Origin: Allokutzneria sp. A3M-2-11 16
Lineage (GTDB): Bacteria > Actinomycetota > Actinomycetes > Mycobacteriales > Pseudonocardiaceae
Length of the DNA stretch: 64,000 bases
Direction: 5' to 3'
Assembly (NCBI RefSeq): GCF_024213555.1
Contig: NZ_JANAVO010000018.1
Coordinates: 1 to 64,000 of the forward strand
In this document: one piece after another, positions 57,808-64,000 of the stretch
Position numbering within the stretch: position 1 is the first letter of the stretch
How the letters are laid out: each line of letters opens with the position of its first letter
Made by a program: the position numbers and the translations under genes
Notes under the pieces: model-generated
What the model saw: the letters and a program-made list of their open reading frames with translations, nothing else
What the model was told of the DNA's origin: nothing
Databases searched by the model: none

Positions 57808-58032
57808 TCAGTCGGCCGATCTGGCCGCGCCGCGCACCTCGATCGAGGCGAGCAGTTCCGCGGTCGCCTCCGCGACGGCGGCCACCGCGCGGTCGAAGGC
57901 CTCGGCGTTGTGCGCCGCCGGTTTCCGGAAGCCGGAGATCTTCCGGACGTACTGCAGCGCGGCGGCCTGGATGTCGATCTCGGTGACGTCCTCGGCGAAG
58001 GGCGGGCGAAGGGTCTTGATGCTCCTGCACAT
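57808..58032 (-). CDS. DUF2277 family protein
   Basis: 74 residues from ATG 58032; a longer upstream frame exists but family members begin with 'MCRSIKTLRPPFAEDVTEID', then 'IQAAALQYVRKISGFRKPAA' and 'HNAEAFDRAVAAVAEATAEL'. That is the complete DUF2277 unit, a common small actinobacterial protein with an N-terminal Cys. It may bind DNA or a cofactor; not known. It is a single gene between two divergent or opposing operons. Confidence 0.88.
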   Translation of the reverse strand: MCRSIKTLRPPFAEDVTEIDIQAAALQYVRKISGFRKPAAHNAEAFDRAVAAVAEATAELLASIEVRGAARSAD

Positions 58033-58122
58033 GCCCGGAGGTGTAGCACAGAGGCCCGACAACCGGCACTTTGTGCTGACCTGAAGGCACTTTTCGGTGT
58101 CCGGGTTCCGCGAAGTGCTTAC

Positions 58123-58192
58123 TTGACCGCCCGCTCCGGCGCTTGTTCCATAACGCCCACAGGGGAATTCCCCTTCTATTCCTGGGAATTCC
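58123..58192 (+). promoter_or_regulatory. promoter region with two GGAATTCC boxes
   Basis: TTGACC (58123-58128) is a likely -35 box; CATAAC (58149-58154) is a possible -10, though the 20-bp spacer is long. AGGGGAATTCCCCT (58161-58174) is a perfect 14-bp palindrome, and GGAATTCC recurs at 58185-58192, centres 21 bp apart (two helical turns). Both lie between promoter and ribosome-binding site of the sugar-acid operon, where a repressor would act. Confidence 0.6.
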
Positions 58193-58204
58193 GGAGGATC
58201 GGCC

Positions 58205-59485
58205 ATGAGCGGGACCGGCACGCTGCGCTGGAAGATCATCGCCCTGGCGTTCCTCGCGACGACGATCAACTACCTGGACCGGGCGAACCTCGGTGTCTCC
58301 CTGCCGTTCCTCGCCGAGGAGCTGGGCCTGTCCCCGGCCACGTCGGGGCTGGTGCTGGGCGCCTTCTTCTGGACCTACGCCGCGATGCAGTTCCCCGCGG
58401 GCTGGCTGGTCGACCGGTTCGGCCCCAGGGTCATGCTCGCGCTCGCGGTCCTGACGTGGTCGCTGTTCACCGCGTTGACCGGTCTGGCGACGGGCTTCGT
58501 GTCGCTGCTGGTGCTGCGGCTGCTGCTCGGGATGGGCGAGTCACCGTCCTACCCGGCCAACGCCAAGGTGGTGTCCCTGTGGTTCCCGGCCCAGGAGCGC
58601 GGGCTCGCCGCCTCGATCTTCGACAGCGGCGCCCGGTTCGGCACCGCGCTGGCCCTTCCGCTGATCACGCTGGTGATCGCCGCGTCGGGATGGCGCACGT
58701 CCTTCTTCGTCACCGGCGCGGTCGGAATCGTGTTCGTGGTGCTGTGGCTGCGGGTCTACCAAGATCCCGACCGGCACCCGAAGCTCACCCCGCACGAACT
58801 GACCCACATCCGGGGCGGCGAGCCGACGGCTCACGAAGCCGCCGTGGCCGTGCCGTGGCGGACGCTGTTCCGGTACCGGGCGACGTGGGGAATGAGCATC
58901 GGCATCTTCTGCGTGTCCTTCGTCCTGTACTTCTTCATCACCTGGTTCCCCTCCTACCTCGTCGCCGAGCGCGGGTTCGACCTGATGCGCCTCGGCAGCC
59001 TGGGAGCTGTGCCCGCGTTGCTCGCGATGCCCGCGCAGTGGGCGGGCGGGCTGCTCCAGGGCCGCCTGATCAAGCGCGGGCGCAGCGTTTCCTTCGCCAG
59101 GAAGGTCCCTCTGGTCAGCGGGCTGGTGCTGTCGTCGGTGATCGTCTTCGCCGCCGGAGCGCCCAGCGCCACGGTCGCGCTCGGCCTGTTCACGTTGTCC
59201 TACTGCGCTTTGGGCTTCGCGGCGTCGAGCCTGTGGGCCCTGCCCGCCGACCTGGCTCCGGCACCGGGCAACGTCGCCTCCCTCGCCGGTATCCAGGGCT
59301 TCGCCTCCAACCTCGCCGGGTTCGTCAGCCCGCTGCTGATCGGCCTGCTGCTCGGCGTCGGCGGCTCCTACGTGGTGCCGCTCGCGGTCGCGGGCGCGGT
59401 CAGCCTGCTGGGCGCGCTGACCTACCTGGTGCTCATGGGCCCCGTCCGGCCACTCGTCCCAGTCGTGAAGGGAGTTCCCGCATGA
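58205..59485 (+). CDS. MFS sugar-acid transporter (ACS family)
   Basis: 426 residues, ATG 58205 with GGAGG 7 nt before it. 'LAFLATTINYLDRANLGVSL', 'GLVLGAFFWTYAAMQFPAGW' and 'RLLLGMGESPSYPANAKVVS' are hallmarks of the anion:cation symporter family (GudP, GarP, ExuT). It probably imports a hexuronate, aldarate or galactonate. The downstream dehydrogenase and RraA genes, with the nearby KdgK, fit catabolism of such an acid. It overlaps the next gene by 4 nt. Confidence 0.92.
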   Translation: MSGTGTLRWKIIALAFLATTINYLDRANLGVSLPFLAEELGLSPATSGLVLGAFFWTYAAMQFPAGWLVDRFGPRVMLALAVLTWSLFTALTGLATGFVSLLVLRLLLGMGESPSYPANAKVVSLWFPAQERGLAASIFDSGARFGTALALPLITLVIAASGWRTSFFVTGAVGIVFVVLWLRVYQDPDRHPKLTPHELTHIRGGEPTAHEAAVAVPWRTLFRYRATWGMSIGIFCVSFVLYFFITWFPSYLVAERGFDLMRLGSLGAVPALLAMPAQWAGGLLQGRLIKRGRSVSFARKVPLVSGLVLSSVIVFAAGAPSATVALGLFTLSYCALGFAASSLWALPADLAPAPGNVASLAGIQGFASNLAGFVSPLLIGLLLGVGGSYVVPLAVAGAVSLLGALTYLVLMGPVRPLVPVVKGVPA

Positions 59486-60453
59486 AGGTCGTCGTCGTCG
59501 ACGCCGACTATCCGGACATCGCGGTCGAACGCGAGGTCCTCGCCGGGTGCACCGTCGTGCGCGCCGACGCCAGAGATCCCGGGGCGGTCGCCGAGGCGGC
59601 CCGTGGTGCCGACGCGCTGATCTACCAGTGGGCGCGGATCACCGCGGAGGTCTTCGACGCCGCGCCCAGCGTGGGACTCGTCGTGCGCTACGGCGTCGGC
59701 ACCGACAGCGTCGACCTCGACGCGGCGGCGGCGCGGGGCATCTGGGTCGCGAACGTCCCGGACTACGGGGCCGAGGAGGTCGCCGCTCACACCGCGGCCG
59801 GTCTGCTGGCCTGCGCGCGCAGGCTCAAGCCCCACGACGCTCTGCTCGCCTCGGGAACGTGGGACTACCTCGCGGCGGGGCCGATCCGCAGGATCAGCGA
59901 GCTCACCCTCGGCTGCCTCGGGCTGGGCCGCATCGGCCGCACGCTGGTGTCGCGGGTCGGAGCCTGGTTCGGCACCGTCGTCGCCCACGATCCGCACGTA
60001 CCGCACGAGGAGTGGCCGCGGGACGTCGAGCGAGTGGACCTCGACGCGCTGTTCGCGCGCAGCGACCTGCTCTCCCTGCACCTGCCGCTGACTGATTCGA
60101 CGCGGCACATCGCCGACGCCAGGCGGCTGTCACTGCTGCCGCAAGGGGCGTGCCTGGTCAACACCGCGCGCGGTGGCCTGGTGGACGAACGCGCTCTGGT
60201 GGAGCTGCTGGACTCCGGCCGGCTCGCCTGCGCGGCCCTGGACGTCTGGGCCGAGGAGCCGAGCGGGCCCGCGCACCCGCTCGTCGGCCACCCCAGGGTG
60301 ATCGCCACCCCGCACGTCGCGTGGTTCTCCCAGGAGTCCGAGGTGGAAGTGCGCCGCCGGGCCGCGGAGAACGTCCTGAGCTGGATCAGCTCCGGTGCCC
60401 CTGACCACGCCGTGGTCACCGGGACCCGGACCGCGCCCGTCCACCGATACTGA
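59482..60453 (+). CDS. D-2-hydroxyacid dehydrogenase
   Basis: 323 residues. NAD site 'LGCLGLGRIGRTLVSRV' (about 150-165), catalytic Arg in 'LVNTARGGLVDERALVELLD' (the conserved family loop), Glu in 'DVWAEEP' and His in 'VIATPHVAWFSQE'. 'VVRYGVGTDSVDLDAAAARG' is the usual substrate-side loop. It probably reduces a 2-keto acid (glyoxylate, hydroxypyruvate or a keto-sugar acid) made in the pathway. ATG overlaps the transporter stop. Confidence 0.93.
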   Translation: MKVVVVDADYPDIAVEREVLAGCTVVRADARDPGAVAEAARGADALIYQWARITAEVFDAAPSVGLVVRYGVGTDSVDLDAAAARGIWVANVPDYGAEEVAAHTAAGLLACARRLKPHDALLASGTWDYLAAGPIRRISELTLGCLGLGRIGRTLVSRVGAWFGTVVAHDPHVPHEEWPRDVERVDLDALFARSDLLSLHLPLTDSTRHIADARRLSLLPQGACLVNTARGGLVDERALVELLDSGRLACAALDVWAEEPSGPAHPLVGHPRVIATPHVAWFSQESEVEVRRRAAENVLSWISSGAPDHAVVTGTRTAPVHRY

Positions 60454-60462
60454 GGAGTACCC

Positions 60463-61116
60463 GTGCAGTCCGTCCACTCGGAACAGATCATCGCCGCTTT
60501 TCGTGATGTGGCAACGGCTTCGGTGTCCGATGCCCTGCAGGCGATGAACCTGCCGGGGCACCTGTCCACCGGCATCCGGCAGATCGTTCCCGGCAAGCTC
60601 GTCGGCCCCGCCGTCACGGTGCGGGAGGTGCCGACGACCGAGACCGAGCCGCCGACGCACGCCCTGCGGCTCATCGACGAGTCGCCCGCGGGCAGCGTGG
60701 TGTGCATCGACGCCGGGGGCACGCTCGACGTCGCGGTGTGGGGCGGCCTGATGACCGCGGGAGCCGTGGCCAACCAGCTCGCGGGTGCCGTCCTCGACGG
60801 CGCGGTCCGCGATGTCGAGGAGATCCTCCGCGACTACGACCTGCCGATCTACGCGCGCGGCACGTCACCGGGCACCACCCTGGGCAGCTACCGCACCGTG
60901 TCGGCGAACGAACCGGTGGTGTGCGGCGGGGTCACCGTGCACGCGGGCGACCTCATCGTCGCCGACACCGATGGCGTCGTCTGCGTCCCCGCGGCCCACG
61001 TGGCCGACGTGCTCGCCGCCGCCGTGGACATCGAGAACCGCGAACGCGAGCAGGCCAAGCTCATCCTCGCGTCGGGTTCCCTCGCCGAGGGATTGGCCCG
61101 GTACAACCGGATCTGA
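60463..61116 (+). CDS. RraA-family aldolase/decarboxylase
   Basis: 217 residues from GTG 60463 (GAGGAG upstream). 'ATASVSDALQAMNLPGHLST', then 'GGLMTAGAVANQLAGAVLDG' with 'AVRDVEEIL', carry the G...DGxxRD motif that binds divalent metal and keto acid in HMG/CHA-type aldolases and related RraA-like enzymes. It likely cleaves a 4-hydroxy-2-oxo acid or decarboxylates oxaloacetate. 9 bp after the dehydrogenase. Its 3' end overlaps the convergent HxlR gene by 56 bp. Confidence 0.9.
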   Translation: MQSVHSEQIIAAFRDVATASVSDALQAMNLPGHLSTGIRQIVPGKLVGPAVTVREVPTTETEPPTHALRLIDESPAGSVVCIDAGGTLDVAVWGGLMTAGAVANQLAGAVLDGAVRDVEEILRDYDLPIYARGTSPGTTLGSYRTVSANEPVVCGGVTVHAGDLIVADTDGVVCVPAAHVADVLAAAVDIENREREQAKLILASGSLAEGLARYNRI

Positions 61117-61432
61117 GCGGCCCCGACGTGAGCGCCCACTCGTGCACGTGCCGGAGCAGACCCAGCAGGCTCTCGCCGGTCCGGGTCAGGGAGTACTCGA
61201 CGGACAGGACCGCCTCCTCACCGACCTCGCGGCGCACCACGCGAGCCCGCTCCAGCTCCCGCAGGGTCTGGGTGAGCATCTTCTGGGAAACGCCGGAGAC
61301 CCGCCGCAGCAGCTGTCCGTGCCTGGCGGGCCCGTTCTCCAGTGCCAGCAACACTTCGACCGACCACTTTCCCCTGACCAAGTCCAGCACCAACACGGCC
61401 CCGCCCAGCGCCGTTCCCGCCACGTCCCGCAC
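61061..61432 (-). CDS. HxlR-type regulator
   Basis: 123 residues from GTG 61432, 10 bp after the kdgK stop. 'LVRGKWSVEVLLALENGPAR', then 'SGVSQKMLTQTLRELERARV' and 'SVEYSLTRTGESLLGLLRHV', is a complete HxlR winged helix. It lacks the usual cysteine near the N-terminus. It is a paralogue of 63501-63914, sharing 'GVSQKMLTQTLR' and more. Probably co-transcribed with kdgK; role in sugar-acid control is inference. Confidence 0.88.
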   Translation of the reverse strand: MRDVAGTALGGAVLVLDLVRGKWSVEVLLALENGPARHGQLLRRVSGVSQKMLTQTLRELERARVVRREVGEEAVLSVEYSLTRTGESLLGLLRHVHEWALTSGPLRSGCTGPIPRRGNPTRG

Positions 61433-61442
61433 CCCCTTCCGC

Positions 61443-62375
61443 TCAGTTCGGCAGGAGCAGCCGTCGCTCCACGTCCAACCGGACCGGGACGGAACCGATC
61501 GCCCCCTTGCCCGTCGTGGTCAGCGCGCCCGCGATCACCGCGAAGCGCGCGGCCTCCTCGGGCTCGAACCCCGCCAGCAGCCGCACCGCGAACGCGGCGG
61601 CGAACGCGTCGCCCGCCCCCGTGGCGTCCACGGCGACGACCTTGTAGGGCGGCACGTGCACATCCCCGCCCGGCAGGCCGAGCAGCACCCCGTCCGCGCC
61701 CAGCTTCAGCACCACGAGGCCGTCGGTGCGGTCGCGCAGCGCGGCGAGGACCTCCCGCGGCTCGTCGAGGCCGGTGAGCGCCCGGCCCTCGTCGAGGTTC
61801 GGCAGCACGATGTCGGCGGCCTGGATGCTCGCCAGGGCGATCGCCTTGGCCAGGGCGGGCGGCCACAGCGCGGGCCGCAGGTTCGGGTCGTAGGAGACCA
61901 ACGTGGCGTGCCGCTTCGCCAGCTCGATCGCGTGGAAGACGGCGTCGCAGGCGGAGGTGCTGATCGCCTGCGTCACCCCGCTGACGTGCAGCAGCCGCGC
62001 ATCGCGGACGACGTCCTCGGGAACGTCGGAGCTGCGCAGCCCGCTGGCCGCCGATCCCTTGCGGTAGTAGGTGAAATCGTGTCCCGTGTCGGTGCGGGAG
62101 ATGAAGTAGACGCCGGTGAAGGCTTCCGGGTCGACCAGGACGCCGGAGGTGTCGACCCCCTCGCATCGCCACGAGTCCAGCAACGCCGCGCCGAACTCGT
62201 CGTCGCCGATCCGGGTGAGGTACGCGGATCGGCCGCCCAGCCGGGCCGCGGCGACCGCGAAGTTGGCGGAGTCCCCGCCGTACGCGGTGAAGAACCCGCG
62301 CGCCGAGCGCAGCAGGCCCGGCACCTCGGCGTTGAACTCGACGAGCGGTTCACCCATGGACACGACATCGGTCAC
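61443..62375 (-). CDS. kdgK: 2-keto-3-deoxygluconate kinase (PfkB family)
   Basis: 310 residues. 'SMGEPLVEFNAEVPG', 'FFTAYGGDSANFAVAAARLG' and 'RIGDDEFGAALLDSWRCEGV' are the N-terminal PfkB parts; the Asp of 'AVDATGAGDAFAAAFAVRLL' is the catalytic base in the GAGD anion hole. The 'YYRKGSAAS' arginine loop is typical of KdgK. It phosphorylates KDG in sugar-acid breakdown. Divergent from the LysR gene with a 115-bp gap. Confidence 0.9.
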   Translation of the reverse strand: MTDVVSMGEPLVEFNAEVPGLLRSARGFFTAYGGDSANFAVAAARLGGRSAYLTRIGDDEFGAALLDSWRCEGVDTSGVLVDPEAFTGVYFISRTDTGHDFTYYRKGSAASGLRSSDVPEDVVRDARLLHVSGVTQAISTSACDAVFHAIELAKRHATLVSYDPNLRPALWPPALAKAIALASIQAADIVLPNLDEGRALTGLDEPREVLAALRDRTDGLVVLKLGADGVLLGLPGGDVHVPPYKVVAVDATGAGDAFAAAFAVRLLAGFEPEEAARFAVIAGALTTTGKGAIGSVPVRLDVERRLLLPN

Positions 62376-62490
62376 GACTTCTCCTCGGCGGCTCTCGTAG
62401 TCGGCAACGCCACCGTAGGTCGGGGGTTTTCCCAGCTGAAGCGCGTCTTCGCGATGAACTTATGCGCAGGACGAATAGTGAGGTGCTGAA

Positions 62491-63417
62491 GTGCTTCGGA
62501 GGGACCTGAGGCTGGAATGGGTCGTGTCCTTTCTCGCGGTGCTGGACACGGGCAGTTTCAGCGCCGCCGCCGAAGCGACGCACCGCTCCCAGCCCCGGGT
62601 CAGCACCTACGTGGGCGCCCTCGAACGCGCGGCGGGCCTGCCGCTGTTCGACCGAAGCACGCGCCCCGTCACCGTCACCGAGGCGGGCCGAGAGCTCGCC
62701 GGGCACCTGCGGAACATCCTGGGTGAGCTCGAAGCGGCGGACGCGGCGATGGCAGCTCTGCGCGACGGCACCCGCGGCCTGGTCACGCTCGGCAGCTTTC
62801 CCAGTCCCAGTGCGGCGTTCGTGCCCGCGGTGCTGGAGCGCTTCGCCGTGACGAACCCGGGTATCGAGGTGCGGCTGGTCGAACGGTCCACATTGGAGCT
62901 CGACGCGGCGCACGCGGCGGGCGAACTCGACTTCTACCTCCGCCCCGTGGCGCCACCACCCCACCCGGAGCCGTCGGGCCGCGCTCCACTGTGGAGCGAG
63001 TCACTCGTGGTGGCGCACCCGCACGAGCACCCGCTCGCGCGACTACCGGAACCGTTGCGAGTGCGGGACATCACGGACCACCCGTTGATCGTGATCGGCC
63101 GTAGGGGCTCACGGGAATGCGGCCCCGAGGTCTCCGCCCTGTTCCACGCACAGGGACTGGAGGCCCGCCCACGTCAAGCGACCACACAGCCGCAAACCCT
63201 GTTCGCGTTGGTCAAAGCCGGGCTGGGGGTGGGTGTCCTCAACGCGCTCGCCGCATCGATCTGCACCACCGCCGGTCTTGCCGTGCGCCAGTTGGACTCG
63301 GGAGCGCACCGGCGCCGGGTCGCGGTGTTCTGGGACAACGGCAGGCCGATGAGCACTGCGGCGCGCACGTTGTTCGACGCCGTGCTCAGCGCGCCACTGC
63401 CACCGGAATGCGAGTAA
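62491..63417 (+). CDS. LysR-type regulator
   Basis: 308 residues from GTG 62491 (GAGG upstream). The helix-turn-helix 'FLAVLDTGSFSAAAEATHRS', then 'QPRVSTYVGALERAAGLPLF', opens the protein; the periplasmic-binding-like effector domain (about 90-305) includes 'GLVTLGSFPSPSAAFVPAVL' and 'ALVKAGLGVGVLNALAASIC'. LysR regulators usually control the divergent gene, here kdgK, with a sugar acid as inducer (inference). The 115-bp gap has no clear T-N11-A site. Confidence 0.92.
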   Translation: MLRRDLRLEWVVSFLAVLDTGSFSAAAEATHRSQPRVSTYVGALERAAGLPLFDRSTRPVTVTEAGRELAGHLRNILGELEAADAAMAALRDGTRGLVTLGSFPSPSAAFVPAVLERFAVTNPGIEVRLVERSTLELDAAHAAGELDFYLRPVAPPPHPEPSGRAPLWSESLVVAHPHEHPLARLPEPLRVRDITDHPLIVIGRRGSRECGPEVSALFHAQGLEARPRQATTQPQTLFALVKAGLGVGVLNALAASICTTAGLAVRQLDSGAHRRRVAVFWDNGRPMSTAARTLFDAVLSAPLPPECE

Positions 63418-63463
63418 CCGTTTCCTTATCGGCGCAGCGGATAGCTCCATCCGGAACACGCGC

Positions 63464-63500
63464 TTCACGCTCTGGCAAGTCACCCATACGGTGACGTGCA
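63464..63500 (+). promoter_or_regulatory. promoter of second HxlR gene
   Basis: TTCACG (63464-63469), 17-bp spacer, TACGGT (63487-63492), then 8 nt to ATG 63501. It fits a promoter that starts transcription on or next to the start codon. Confidence 0.45.
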
Positions 63501-63914
63501 ATGACGGCTCGGCCGGTGTATCGGATGACGAGGATGATGACTGTTCAGCTTGGCGCGACAGCGCGCGATTCCGGCTCCTGCGGCGGGGACCTGGGCCCTT
63601 CGGGGTGCCAGGCGCACCGCGTCCTGGACCTGATCGACGGCAAGTGGTCGGTCGACGTGTTGCTCGCGCTCAAGCACGGGCCGGTGCGGCACGGTCAGCT
63701 GCGGCGCGCCATCGGCGGCGTGTCCCAGAAGATGCTCACCCAGACGCTGCGCGACCTGGAACGGGCCCGGCTGGTGAGCCGGGAGGTGCGGGAGTCGACG
63801 GTGACCACCGTCGAGTACTCCCTCGCTCCCGCCGGTCACAGCCTGCTCGCCCTGTTGCGCCAGATGCACGACTGGGCCGTGGAAAACATCAGCCGACCCG
63901 CGTACACCACGTAA
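63501..63914 (+). CDS. HxlR-type regulator
   Basis: 137 residues from ATG 63501; later ATGs near residues 9-13 are possible. 'LIDGKWSVDVLLALKHGPVR', then 'GGVSQKMLTQTLRDLERARL' and 'VEYSLAPAGHSLLALLRQM', is the HxlR winged helix. Two cysteines precede it ('SGSCGG', 'PSGCQAHRVLD'), as in redox- or aldehyde-sensing members. It is paralogous to 61061-61432. Its TAA stop is shared with the TAAACT box of repeat copy 7. Confidence 0.9.
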   Translation: MTARPVYRMTRMMTVQLGATARDSGSCGGDLGPSGCQAHRVLDLIDGKWSVDVLLALKHGPVRHGQLRRAIGGVSQKMLTQTLRDLERARLVSREVRESTVTTVEYSLAPAGHSLLALLRQMHDWAVENISRPAYTT

Positions 63915-64000
63915 ACTGTGCCCATGCCCCCCGACCGCCCCCACACCCCACCTCCGGCGGCCGCAACCTAGGTAACCCCGTTTCGTACTCATAGCGGGGA
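63905..64000 (+). repeat. palindromic repeat element, copy 7 (cut by window end)
   Basis: CACCACG-TAAACT (63912-63917), ATG after 6 nt, 15-codon ORF, then the left palindrome arm CCGTTTCGTACTC (63978-63990); the window ends inside the loop. The first three bases of TAAACT are the stop codon of the HxlR gene, so gene and element are fused. Confidence 0.82.
63924..63971 (+). CDS. leaderless 15-codon ORF of repeat copy 7
   Basis: MPPDRPHTPPPAAAT then TAG, with ATG 6 nt after TAAACT. Pattern M-x-P-x-R-P-x-T and final A-T agree with copies 1 and 6. Confidence 0.42.
   Translation: MPPDRPHTPPPAAAT

Noticed and set aside
57656-58269. Longer frames around the DUF2277 gene
   Set aside because: The upstream extension lacks family similarity; the family begins at MCRSIKTL.
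1-64000. tRNA, rRNA, riboswitch or insertion sequence
   Set aside because: No T-loop-like GGTTCGAATCC, rRNA stretch, transposase frame or known riboswitch core was noticed by reading; a tRNAscan/Infernal run was not possible.

Overview
The window is chromosomal DNA of a high-GC actinomycete. GC bias at third codon positions, GTG starts, many genes that look leaderless (a TANNNT -10 box 6-8 nt before the start codon), large SARP/STAND regulators, TetR/HxlR/PadR/MerR regulators and a secondary-metabolite cluster all point to a filamentous actinomycete. The family Pseudonocardiaceae is my guess, not something the sequence proves. No rRNA, tRNA, transposase, phage or CRISPR feature was seen.

Layout. 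1-3.8 kb: secreted proteins (OB-fold protein, streptogrisin-type protease) and decayed genes. 3.8-13 kb: a regulatory block with two paralogous SARP-NB-ARC-TPR regulators, a membrane Ser/Thr kinase, a StrR-like ParB-fold regulator and a small coupled membrane peptide. 13-17.6 kb: SDR, small secreted protein, wHTH-DUF2087 regulator, GH25 lysozyme, amino-acid permease. 17.7-27.4 kb: one tightly coupled operon, KAS III-ACP-Fe/2OG oxygenase-FcoT thioesterase-acyl ligase-ACP-NRPS(C-A-T-TE)-MFS. Its core order matches the isonitrile-lipopeptide (chalkophore) loci scoE-D-C-B-A and Rv0097-Rv0101, but it has an extra KAS III/ACP pair and a one-module NRPS ending in a thioesterase. 27.4-38 kb: LipB, GNAT/PadR, small NTF2 and SRPBCC proteins, lipoprotein, a third SARP regulator, FAD oxidase. 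38.4-48.5 kb: PIG-L deacetylase plus UDP-GlcNAc 2-epimerase, a MerR-controlled methyltransferase, AlkB-like, TetR, GT87 (with a nonsense codon), SGNH hydrolase, MFS. 49-57.5 kb: remnants or derivatives of a polyunsaturated-fatty-acid-synthase-like system (PfaC-type dehydratases, PfaD) with a fused fatty-acyl reductase/wax-ester synthase, interrupted by a TetR/DUF6463 pair and a NADAR gene. 58-64 kb: a sugar-acid catabolic locus (ACS-type MFS, D-2-hydroxyacid dehydrogenase, RraA aldolase, KdgK, LysR, two HxlR).

Threaded through the window is a dispersed repeat family (seven copies with, and one without, a long palindrome). Most copies carry a TANNNT box, a start codon exactly 6 nt later and, in five copies, a 15-codon ORF ending in TAG, followed by an inverted repeat with arms CCCGTTTCGTACTC/GAGTACGAAACGGG. 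A second, shorter palindrome, GTCCACNGTGGAC, recurs inside and between genes. At least five genes are decayed (methyltransferase, secreted peptide, GNAT, HypB, GT87 C-terminus), so parts of the window are undergoing gene loss.
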